Assembly: GCA_035549875.1 (NCBI GenBank)
Contig: DASZPV010000115.1
Location: forward strand, 1 to 23,332
DNA from: JAKFWI01 sp035549875
GTDB taxonomy: Bacteria > Pseudomonadota > Alphaproteobacteria > Caulobacterales > Aquidulcibacteraceae
Direction: 5' to 3'
Length of the DNA: 23,332 bases
In this document: piece by piece, positions 15,589 to 21,875 of the stretch
Layout of the letters: the number at the start of each line of letters is the position of its first letter
Position numbering within the stretch: position 1 is the first letter of the stretch
Notes under the pieces: model-generated
The model's input: the letters and a program-made list of their open reading frames with translations, nothing else
Databases searched by the model: none
Told to the model about the DNA's origin: nothing
Program-made: the position numbers and the translations under genes

Positions 15589-17267
15589 TCGCGATCTCGC
15601 TCAATCCCGGCTTTGCGCTGCTGCTTGCCGCAGCCGCGGTCTTCGTGGCGCCGAAGGCGTTTCGGACGATCATCATGCTGGCGGGCGCGATCGGCGCCTT
15701 GTTCCTGATGTTCGCGCCGGGCTTCGGCGAGCAGGTGGCGCTGGCGCAGATCGGTCTCGCCGTCACGCCGTTGCGGCTCGACGCGCTCGGCCAGGTGTTC
15801 GGGCTCGGTTTTGGTTTGATCGCGGCGATCCTGGCGCTGTTTTCAGATTACCGCCGCGACCGGCTGGAAGATGTCGCGCTGATGGCGCAGGCCGGCGGCG
15901 CGGCGGCGGCGGTATTCGCCGGCGATCTCATCAGCTTCATCGCCGCTGCGCAGATCGGCGCGCTGGCCGGCGCCGCGCTCGCCGCGAACGGACGCACGCC
16001 GCAGGCGCTGGGCGCGGCGATCCGCATGCTGATCTGGCAGGGGTTGGCTGGGCTGCTGCTGGTGGCCGGTGCGGGGCTCATCTGGTCTGCCGGCGGCTCG
16101 GTCGATTTCGGCCAGATGGATGCGCGCACGCCGGGCGGGGCGATGTTTCTCGCCGCGCTCTTGATCATGCTCGGCGCGCCGCTGGCGCACGTCTGGATCA
16201 AGGACGCCGCCGCCAACACTACGCCCGCCGCCGCCGCCGCGCTGGCGGTGTTTCCGGTCGGCGTTGCGCTCTACGCGCTGCTGCGCGCATTTCCGGGAGA
16301 GCCGCTGCTGTTGCCGATCGGCGAGGTAATGGCGCTCGCGCCCTTGCCGTTCGCGGCGGCGACAAAAAACCTGCGGCAGGCGCTCGCCTACGGCATCGTC
16401 TCGCAGGCCGGCGTCGCGGCGATCGGCGTCGGTGCGGCCACACCCCTGGCGCTTGCCGGCGCCACGGCGTTCGCGTTCGCCTGCATGGCGCACAACGCGC
16501 TCGCGTTCATGGCGGTCGGGTTTGCCTACGAACGGGCGAACGGCGCGATCGGCGGACTTGCGCGCAGCATGCCGCTGACCGCGCTGATGGCGATCATCGC
16601 GGGCCTGTCTTCAATGGCCGCGCCGCTGTTCGCCGGCTTCACCGGCCAGGCGGTGATCGCGGGCGCGGTGGGCGGGGAAGGCCTGGCCACGGCCTGGTAC
16701 GTGCTCGCCGCCGCTGCGGCTGGCGCGGTGCTGCACGCCGGCGTGCGGGCCCCGTTTGAAGTGTTTTTCGGCCGCGATAGCGGCGCGCGGCCGGCCGATG
16801 CGCCGTTCGGCGTGGTGCTGGCGATGAGCCTGGCGGCGTTTTTCGTCGTGGCCGTCGGCGTCAATCCGGCTTGGCTTTACGCGCTGTTGCCGGACCAGAT
16901 CAGTTTCCGCCCGCTGGAACTCGGGCAGGCTTTGGCCCAGGCGCAAGTGATCTGCGCCGCCGCGCTCGCCTTTGGGCTCGCCAAACGGTTCGGCGTTTAT
17001 CCCACAGCCAGGACCGGGGAAATCCCGGACGTGGACTGGCTCTATCGCGTCCCGTTGCGGGGCGCGGCGCGCCGGATCATCGCGGCGGCGGACTGGCTTA
17101 GCCGCGCGGCCGGCGCGCAGGCTGGCCGCGTGCATCAGCGCGCCCGTGAGGCTCTGGGAATCCTGCGCCACGCCGATCGTCCGGCCAGCGCCGGCGGCGG
17201 GCAGGCGCTTTGGCTTCTGGCGGTTGCCGGGTTCTTTCTGATCGTTTTGTATGCACGCCAGCTTTAG
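15585..17267 (+). CDS. Third MrpD/ND5-like subunit with soluble C-terminal extension
   Basis: 560 residues from a GTG in a GTGA overlap. About 14 membrane helices, then a hydrophilic stretch and a last helix (540-556). Motifs: DLISFIAAAQIGALAG (TM5), APLAHVWIKDAAANTTPAAAAALAVF with His202, ALYALLRAFPGEPLL (the ND5/MrpA-like TVGVYALLRxFPG), KNLRQALAYGIVSQAG, and HNALAFMAVGF (TM12). The TM5 Glu is Gln123 and the TM7 Lys is Met195. There is no Lys in TM8 (215-234), and TM12 has Asn304 where Lys is expected. The C-terminal DVDWLYRVPLRGAARRI resembles the segment seen in long D-type subunits of Mrp-like clusters. Last gene of the operon. Confidence 0.86.
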   Translation: MIAISLNPGFALLLAAAAVFVAPKAFRTIIMLAGAIGALFLMFAPGFGEQVALAQIGLAVTPLRLDALGQVFGLGFGLIAAILALFSDYRRDRLEDVALMAQAGGAAAAVFAGDLISFIAAAQIGALAGAALAANGRTPQALGAAIRMLIWQGLAGLLLVAGAGLIWSAGGSVDFGQMDARTPGGAMFLAALLIMLGAPLAHVWIKDAAANTTPAAAAALAVFPVGVALYALLRAFPGEPLLLPIGEVMALAPLPFAAATKNLRQALAYGIVSQAGVAAIGVGAATPLALAGATAFAFACMAHNALAFMAVGFAYERANGAIGGLARSMPLTALMAIIAGLSSMAAPLFAGFTGQAVIAGAVGGEGLATAWYVLAAAAAGAVLHAGVRAPFEVFFGRDSGARPADAPFGVVLAMSLAAFFVVAVGVNPAWLYALLPDQISFRPLELGQALAQAQVICAAALAFGLAKRFGVYPTARTGEIPDVDWLYRVPLRGAARRIIAAADWLSRAAGAQAGRVHQRAREALGILRHADRPASAGGGQALWLLAVAGFFLIVLYARQL

Positions 17268-17313
17268 CCTGTCGCCAGTTCCTGCGCGGCATGCGAGTAT
17301 CCGGGTCCCGGCG

Positions 17314-17342
17314 TTGACAAACCTTGCGCGCTGCAACCCTGA
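17314..17342 (+). promoter_or_regulatory. Candidate promoter of the mucR-like gene
   Basis: TTGACA at 17314-17319 is a full -35 match, 73 bases before the ATG at 17392. The -10 region (about 17336-17342) is poor, as in many alphaproteobacterial promoters. It lies after the Mrp-like operon, so mucR probably has its own transcript. Confidence 0.35.
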
Positions 17343-17391
17343 AACGTAAGAGTTCACCATGGGGCCGGCGCGCGAGAGCAAGGAAACGCAT

Positions 17392-17769
17392 ATGGCGGCG
17401 ATGACCGGCGACATCGTGGCCGCCTATCTGCGCGCCAATCATGTCCAGGCCGAAGACCTGCCGAGCCTGATCGAAATCGTGTTCGCCACGTTGCGCGGCC
17501 TGTCAAACGGATCCGCGCCCGCGCCGGAGGAACGCGCGCCGGCCGTGCCGGTCAAACGCTCGGTGACGGCCGATTTCATCATCTGCCTGGAAGACGGCAA
17601 GAAGTTCAAATCGCTGAAGCGCCACCTGCGCACCCAGTACAAAATGACGCCGGAAGAATACCGCCTGCGCTGGAGCCTGCCGCACGATTACCCGATGGTG
17701 GCGCCAAACTACGCCAAGGCCCGGTCAGACCTCGCCAAGCGCATGGGGCTGGGGCAGAGCCGCGCCTGA
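17392..17769 (+). CDS. mucR: MucR/Ros-family transcriptional regulator
   Basis: 125 residues. AAGGAA sits six bases before the ATG at 17392. An upstream ATG at 17359 has no such site. MTGDIVAAYLRANHV and DLPSLIEIVFATLRGL form the N-terminal oligomerisation region. The C-terminal DNA-binding domain is TADFIICLEDGKKFKSLKRHL, then MTPEEYRLRWSLPHDYPMVAPNYAKARSDLAKRMGLG. Ros coordinates zinc by Cys-x2-Cys and two His. Here the first Cys65 and His78 remain, the second Cys is Asp68, and the last His pair is Gln82-Tyr83. MucR proteins bind AT-rich DNA and act as H-NS-like or cell-cycle regulators in this class. Some relatives fold without zinc, so it may still work. Confidence 0.94.
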   Translation: MAAMTGDIVAAYLRANHVQAEDLPSLIEIVFATLRGLSNGSAPAPEERAPAVPVKRSVTADFIICLEDGKKFKSLKRHLRTQYKMTPEEYRLRWSLPHDYPMVAPNYAKARSDLAKRMGLGQSRA

Positions 17770-17843
17770 GAGCGTAGGCCGCTCGGCTTCGGCTGGGAGC
17801 GTTTGATCTTGCTCTTTGGGCTTGGTCATGGACGAATGGCGCC

Positions 17844-18137
17844 ATGCTTCGCGCGCCCATGGATAAGAAACACCAAGGCAACCTGGCCGGATGGGGCATG
17901 AGCTTCGCCATCCTGTTCTATTTGCTGGGCTGGCTCGTTGTTTTTCGGACCTATTGGCCGCCAGAAGGCGTTGTGCAGAACGTCCTTATTTGGACGAGGT
18001 TTGCGCTTGGCGCGCTCGCCATTATTGCATTCAGCCCGCTGTCATGGCGGCTGCCCCCTTTCTCCACGCTATCGCACCGCCTGGGCTTTATGGCCGCTTG
18101 GCTCGTCTCGGAAGTCGTCACGCTCGCGCTCTACTAG
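17844..18137 (+). CDS. Hypothetical inner-membrane protein
   Basis: 97 residues with three likely membrane helices (about 17-34, 49-64 and 79-95): GMSFAILFYLLGWLVVF, RFALGALAIIAFSPL and RLGFMAAWLVSEVVTLALY. The start could also be the ATG at 17859 (MDKKHQGN), because neither has a clear ribosome binding site. Base composition is visibly less GC-rich than in neighbouring genes. I recognise no family. The hydrophobic pattern and Trp/Tyr at helix ends favour a real gene over the overlapping frames, but the evidence is only compositional. It is isolated between mucR and the DnaA-IV-like gene. Confidence 0.55.
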   Translation: MLRAPMDKKHQGNLAGWGMSFAILFYLLGWLVVFRTYWPPEGVVQNVLIWTRFALGALAIIAFSPLSWRLPPFSTLSHRLGFMAAWLVSEVVTLALY

Positions 18138-18188
18138 CCGCCTGTCGCGGACCGGCGGAGTCAAACAAATGACCGTGTGGGTGCGTTA

Positions 18189-18210
18189 GCTGGGCCGTAA
18201 CAGGCCCAGC
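18189..18210. terminator. Perfect hairpin without T-run, possible terminator
   Basis: GCTGGGCC (18189-18196), a GTAACA loop and GGCCCAGC (18203-18210) form a perfect 8-bp stem. No T-run follows on either strand. It lies 51 bases after the membrane-protein stop, so it may end that transcript or stabilise its 3' end. Confidence 0.4.
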
Positions 18211-18344
18211 ATATGCCGACGCTAGCGATATTTCGCAGCGGCTGATCGCGTTAAAACGCGGAATCCACCGACTTAAAAAAACAGCAGCCTTTACCGTTCT
18301 CTTTGAGAAAGCCGGACAGCGAGTCGGCGCCCTTTAAGCAGGGG

Positions 18345-18372
18345 ATTGATTTCTCAATAACCGGACTATAAT
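18345..18372 (+). promoter_or_regulatory. Candidate sigma-70 promoter of the DnaA-IV-like gene
   Basis: A perfect TATAAT at 18367-18372 is preceded by TTGATT at 18346-18351. The spacer is 15 bases, shorter than the ideal 17. It lies 53 bases before the ATG at 18426. This is the best -10 match in the window. Confidence 0.55.
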
Positions 18373-18425
18373 CCTACAACCGCTGTTTGGTCGTATCCTC
18401 GCAGGGACCAGCAGCGGAGGCAGGC

Positions 18426-18782
18426 ATGCGATCGGGACGGGAGTTGCGGGACGCCAAGGCGGCGGAATTGGCGGCGGGGGTGGTGGCGTACGCCACGGGC
18501 CTCGACCTCGACGATCTGCTCGCGCCGACCAGGGGCCAGGCCGAAGCGGCCACGGCGCGGCAGGCGGCGATGTATCTCACGCATATCGCGTTCGAGATGA
18601 GCCTCGGGCGGGTGGGCGCCGCCTTCGGGCGCGACCGCTCCACCGTCGCGCACGCTTGCCACCTGATGGAGGAGCGCCGCGACGATGCAGCCGTGGACGC
18701 CTGGCTCGACGCCATGGAGCGCGTGCTGAAGCGCGCGCCGCCGGCTTTGTCGCCACCCTCGGCCCTGGGGCTGATGCGATGA
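18426..18782 (+). CDS. Stand-alone DnaA domain IV-like protein (HdaB-like)
   Basis: 118 residues starting at an ATG behind GGAGGCAGGC. A GTG 39 bases upstream is in frame but less likely. Residues 42-85 follow DnaA domain IV: ATARQAAMYLTHIAFEMSL, then GRVGAAFGRDRSTVAHACHLMEE. The RDRSTVAHA stretch (69-77) matches the DnaA signature RDHsTVlHA, which contacts DnaA boxes. There is no ATPase domain. HdaB of Caulobacter is a small DnaA-related protein of this kind, reported to counter Hda and so favour replication initiation, and this gene is a candidate homologue. A role as a plain DNA-binding regulator is the alternative. Translation is coupled by an ATGA overlap to the DUF6456 gene, a pairing I take to be meaningful. 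Confidence 0.85.
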   Translation: MRSGRELRDAKAAELAAGVVAYATGLDLDDLLAPTRGQAEAATARQAAMYLTHIAFEMSLGRVGAAFGRDRSTVAHACHLMEERRDDAAVDAWLDAMERVLKRAPPALSPPSALGLMR

Positions 18783-19531
18783 GCGAAGCCCGCCTGCTGG
18801 CGCGTCTGGCCCGGCCTGGCGCAATCCTGAAGCCCGACCGAGACGGGGGCGGCTATGGCCTTTACGCCAGCGCCGACCGCCGCCGCAGACCGATCGCACG
18901 GGTGCCCCGCGCGCGGGTGGAAGCTTTGGCCGCCGACGGCGCGCTCAGTGCGCTGGACGGCGGCGCGTTTGCACTAAGCGCGGCTGGCCGCGCGCGCGCC
19001 GAACGCGCCGCCGCCGCGCCGGACGAAGCCTGGCGCGCCCAGCACGATGAACTTGTCGATCGGCCCGCCGTGGATCGCGACGGCGATCTCTACGCTGTGC
19101 GCGGCGTGCGCGCCGGCGGCGCCATGGCGCGCCTGGCGCGGCTGCAGACGCCGGCGGGCGCGGCGTTTTTCTCCGCCGACGAAATCGCCGCCGGCGCACG
19201 CCTGGCGCAGGATTGGGCGGCGGGGCAGGAAGGCCTGCTGCGCGGCGCCGATTGGTCGGCCCCGCCGCGCGGAAATACGCCGCGCGGCGCGGGCGGCGGC
19301 GTTGAATTAGCCCGCGCCAGCGCCATCGATGCGCGCGCGCGGGTGGATGCGGCGCTTGCGGCGCTGACGCCGGGCGCGGCGGCGCTGGTGCGCGCGGCCT
19401 GCCTGGATCAGACCGGCCTGGAAATCATCGAGCGCCGCGCCCACTGGCCGGCGCGCTCGGCCAAGGTGGCGTTGAAATTTGCGCTGGCGCACCTGGCGCA
19501 GGTCTATCGCGCCGGCAAGGCGAGGGGCTAG
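18779..19531 (+). CDS. DUF6456 domain-containing protein
   Basis: 250 residues, ATGA overlap with the DnaA-IV-like gene. The N-terminal 90 residues are Arg/Ala-rich, with a possible winged-helix pattern (RVEALAADGALSALDGGAFALSAAGRARAER). The C-terminal half matches DUF6456: MARLARLQTPAGAAFFSADEIAAGARLAQDW, LLRGADW, then ARVDAALAALTPGAAALVRAACLDQTGLEIIERRAHWPARSAKVALKFALAHLAQVY. That last segment looks like a helix-turn-helix of sigma-region-4 type. It is cytoplasmic, with no membrane segment. The family has no proven role, and a DNA-binding function linked to its partner is an inference. The Arg/Ala content is high even for this genome. Confidence 0.83.
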   Translation: MSEARLLARLARPGAILKPDRDGGGYGLYASADRRRRPIARVPRARVEALAADGALSALDGGAFALSAAGRARAERAAAAPDEAWRAQHDELVDRPAVDRDGDLYAVRGVRAGGAMARLARLQTPAGAAFFSADEIAAGARLAQDWAAGQEGLLRGADWSAPPRGNTPRGAGGGVELARASAIDARARVDAALAALTPGAAALVRAACLDQTGLEIIERRAHWPARSAKVALKFALAHLAQVYRAGKARG

Positions 19532-19564
19532 CGCAAGCGCCGCAGCGCTCCCATCTCAGGGTCC

Positions 19565-20572
19565 ATGTTTGGCAAATCCCGCTCCGTGGAGGCGCTGGCC
19601 GCCTCGGCAAAACCCAATCCCCGCGACGCCTTTTCCGCCGCCGTCATCGGCGCGGTGGAGCGCGCCGGCCCGTCGGTGATCGGCGTGCGGCGCAAGCGCC
19701 ACAGCCGCGATGCCGGCCGGGAAGACGCTTTCGACGGCGCAGGCTCCGGGGTGATCGTCTCGTCCGACGGCTACGCGCTCACCAACAACCACGTGATCGA
19801 CGGCGCGCATCGCGTCGATGCGGTTTTGCATGACGGGCTCGTCGTGCCCGCCGACATCGTCGGCGCCGATCCCGACACGGATCTGGCGCTGCTGCGCCTG
19901 ACGGGCGGCGCCTTGCGCGCCGCCGATCTCGGCGACAGCGACGGTTTGAAAGTTGGCGAACTGGCGATCGCCATCGGCAATCCGCTCGGCTTTCAGGCCA
20001 CGGTCACCGCCGGCATCGTATCGGCGCTGCGGCGCACGTTGCGCGGCGCATCCGGGCGCCTGATCGAGGACGTGGTGCAGACCGATGCGGCGCTCAATCC
20101 CGGCAATTCCGGCGGCGCGCTGGTCGATGGGCTGGGGCGCGTGATCGGCGTCAACACGGCGATGATCGGCGGCGCGCAGGGCATCTGCTTTGCCGTGCCG
20201 ATCAACACCGCCAAGCGCGTGATCCCCGAATTGATGCGCGATGGCCGCGTCGCGCGCGGCTGGCTTGGCATCGCCGGGCAAACGCAGGGACTATCGAAGG
20301 CGCTGGTGCGCCGGCTCGGCCTTGCGCATGAAGCGGGCGTGCTGGTGGTGCAGGTGGTTTCCGGCGGGCCGGGCGAGGGCGCGGGCCTGCGCGCGGGCGA
20401 TGTGATCCTGTCGGCCGATGGTCAAGCCGCGCCGTCGGTGGATGCGATACACAAAGTGCTCGGCCGCGAGGCGATCGGCCGCAAGCTGGCGCTCGCCGTG
20501 CTGCGCGATGGGGTGATCGTGAATTTATCGCTGCACGTGATTCAGCGCCCGGAGGAGCGGCGGCGCGCGTAA
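19565..20572 (+). CDS. HtrA/DegP-like S1C serine protease with one PDZ domain, leaderless
   Basis: 335 residues. The trypsin-like domain has the full triad: His76 (LTNNHVIDGA), Asp106 (DTDLALLRL) and Ser182 (ALNPGNSGGALVD). A single PDZ domain covers about 230-325 (GWLGIAG, then GAGLRAGDVILSADGQ). HtrA proteins degrade or refold damaged proteins, normally in the periplasm, but no signal peptide or anchor is present. An in-frame TAG at 19529-19531, only eleven codons upstream and with no start codon between, rules out a longer N-terminus. The protein should therefore act in the cytoplasm, unless a sequencing error hides a leader. No good ribosome binding site is seen. Confidence 0.9.
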   Translation: MFGKSRSVEALAASAKPNPRDAFSAAVIGAVERAGPSVIGVRRKRHSRDAGREDAFDGAGSGVIVSSDGYALTNNHVIDGAHRVDAVLHDGLVVPADIVGADPDTDLALLRLTGGALRAADLGDSDGLKVGELAIAIGNPLGFQATVTAGIVSALRRTLRGASGRLIEDVVQTDAALNPGNSGGALVDGLGRVIGVNTAMIGGAQGICFAVPINTAKRVIPELMRDGRVARGWLGIAGQTQGLSKALVRRLGLAHEAGVLVVQVVSGGPGEGAGLRAGDVILSADGQAAPSVDAIHKVLGREAIGRKLALAVLRDGVIVNLSLHVIQRPEERRRA

Positions 20573-20610
20573 GCGCTTGTCCGCCGCGCTCCGGCTGCTA
20601 GGGATCGCGC

Positions 20611-21372
20611 ATGTGCGAATTGCTGGGGATGAGCGCCAACGTCCCGACCGATATCCGTTTCAGTTTTGCCGGGCTCGCCAAACGCGGCGGCGCCACCGGC
20701 CCGCATCGCGATGGCTGGGGTATCGCGTTCTACGAAAAGCGCGGCGCGCGGGCGTTCCACGATCCCGAGCCCAGCGCACATTCGGCGCTGGCGAAGCTGG
20801 TGCGCGATTATCCGATCAAAAGCCGCATGGTGGTGGCTCATGTCCGCCGCGCCAATCGCGGGAAGGTGACGCTGGAAAACACCCACCCGTTCATGCGCGA
20901 AATGTGGGGCCGGACATGGACGTTCGCACATAACGGCCAATTGCGCGGCGTGAAGAAGCTGAAGTTGGCGCATTATCGCCCGATCGGCACGACCGACAGC
21001 GAACACGCGTTCTGCTGGTTGCTCGATCAATTACGCGATCGCTGGAGCGATGAACCCAAACCCGCCGCGCTCGATGCGGCGGTGCGTGCGCATTTTGCAT
21101 TCCTCGAAACGCTCGGCGTATTCAACGCGCTGCTGGCGGACGGACGCACGCTCTACGCCCATTGCTCCCGGCGCCTCTGCTACCTCACGCGCCACGCGCC
21201 GTTCGGCAAAGCCACGTTGGTCGATGAAGACATGCAGGTCGATTTCGCGGCGGAAACCAATCCGGACGATTGGGTGACCGTGATCGCAACACGGCCGCTG
21301 ACGAAGGATGAAAACTGGATTTCGGTCGCAAAAGGCGAAACGCTGATCTTGCGCGATGGACGAAAGCATTAA
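20611..21372 (+). CDS. Class II glutamine amidotransferase, YafJ-like
   Basis: 253 residues. The N-terminal MCELLGMSAN gives Cys2 as the catalytic nucleophile after Met removal, as in Ntn-type glutaminases. Other family motifs are HRDGWGIAFY (32-41), HVRRAN (77-82), NTHPF and FAHNGQL (105-111). The length fits the YafJ/YafJ-like group, stand-alone amidotransferases of unknown acceptor. EgtC of ergothioneine synthesis is related but would normally have EgtB or EgtD nearby, and none is seen. AGGG lies ahead of the ATG. The stop codon TAA forms the first bases of the palindromic element at 21370. Confidence 0.92.
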   Translation: MCELLGMSANVPTDIRFSFAGLAKRGGATGPHRDGWGIAFYEKRGARAFHDPEPSAHSALAKLVRDYPIKSRMVVAHVRRANRGKVTLENTHPFMREMWGRTWTFAHNGQLRGVKKLKLAHYRPIGTTDSEHAFCWLLDQLRDRWSDEPKPAALDAAVRAHFAFLETLGVFNALLADGRTLYAHCSRRLCYLTRHAPFGKATLVDEDMQVDFAAETNPDDWVTVIATRPLTKDENWISVAKGETLILRDGRKH

Positions 21373-21446
21373 CGGAGCGCCGGCTTCCAGCCAGCCTACC
21401 TTAATGCAAATCATGGATCTGCCGGCTCGAAGCCGGCGCTCCGTTA
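21370..21446. repeat. REP/BIME-like palindromic element, 18-bp perfect inverted repeat
   Basis: TAACGGAGCGCCGGCTTC (21370-21387) is repeated exactly in reverse at 21429-21446. Each arm also folds on itself: GCCGGC-TCGAA-GCCGGC at 21421-21437 on the right, and a less perfect version on the left. The 77-base unit sits exactly between two converging genes, beginning in the stop codon of one and ending two bases before the stop of grxD. The form matches paired REP sequences. It may also act as a two-way terminator. Confidence 0.75.
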
Positions 21447-21448
21447 CG

Positions 21449-21784
21449 TTACGCCTCCACCAGCACACCCTTCTCAGCCAGGAACGGCTTCAGTTCGCCC
21501 GCCTCGAACATCTCGCGCACGATATCGGCGCCGCCGACGAATTCGCCTTTGACGTAGAGCTGCGGAATGGTCGGCCAGTCGCTGAACGCCTTGATGCCTT
21601 CGCGCACGTCCGCGTCGGCCAGCACGTTCACGTCCTTGTACTCGACGCCAAGGTGATCGAGCACGCGCACGACAAGGTTGGAGAAGCCGCATTGCGGCTG
21701 GGCCTTCACGCCCTTCATAAACAGGACGACGTCGTTGCCCTCGATGGTGCTGCGGATTTCGGAAAACACGGCCGGTTCGGACAA
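21449..21784 (-). CDS. grxD: Monothiol CGFS glutaredoxin (Grx4 family)
   Basis: 111 residues, the standard length. PQCGFSNLVV carries the single-Cys CGFS site (Cys32). KGVKAQPQCGFS, SDWPTIPQLYVKGEFVGGADI and a final helix give the Grx4 fold with the glutathione-binding TIPQ and GGADI motifs. These proteins hold and pass on [2Fe-2S] clusters, usually as a dimer or with BolA. The start is TTG at 21784, with AGGAG six bases upstream. No ATG or GTG fits. A 75-base palindrome begins immediately above that site. BolA is encoded two genes upstream on the same strand. Confidence 0.95.
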   Translation of the reverse strand: MSEPAVFSEIRSTIEGNDVVLFMKGVKAQPQCGFSNLVVRVLDHLGVEYKDVNVLADADVREGIKAFSDWPTIPQLYVKGEFVGGADIVREMFEAGELKPFLAEKGVLVEA

Positions 21785-21795
21785 GGGATGCTCCT

Positions 21796-21870
21796 AAATT
21801 GGGGACACTCACTGATAGGCAATGAGAAACCGCGCAAGCGTGGACGCCCATCAGTGAGTGTCCCCAATTT
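21796..21870. repeat. MITE/REP-like palindrome with 21-bp perfect arms
   Basis: The arm beginning AAATTGGGGACACTCACTGA (21796-21816) recurs exactly in inverted form at 21850-21870. One mismatch further in (21817 against 21849) extends the pairing to 24 of 25 positions. The 25-base loop has a small inner stem. It sits between the aldo/keto reductase stop and the grxD ribosome binding site. The TTGGGGACA end recalls repeats associated with REP-linked tyrosine transposases, from memory only. No transposase is present. Confidence 0.75.
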
Positions 21871-21875
21871 TAGAG

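Noticed and set aside
9780..17267. Respiratory complex I, a membrane hydrogenase or a DAB-type carbon uptake system
   Set aside because: No NuoH, quinone-module, hydrogenase large or small subunit, or DabA-like gene is present, while E, F, G and B subunits are Mrp/Mbh-specific.
17891..18189. Other plus-strand frames overlapping the orphan membrane protein
   Set aside because: They lack a ribosome binding site and have mixed composition, whereas the 17844 frame has three clean hydrophobic helices.
21370..21870. A single composite transposon carrying grxD
   Set aside because: The two palindromes differ in sequence, so they are not the ends of one element, and no target-site duplication was seen.
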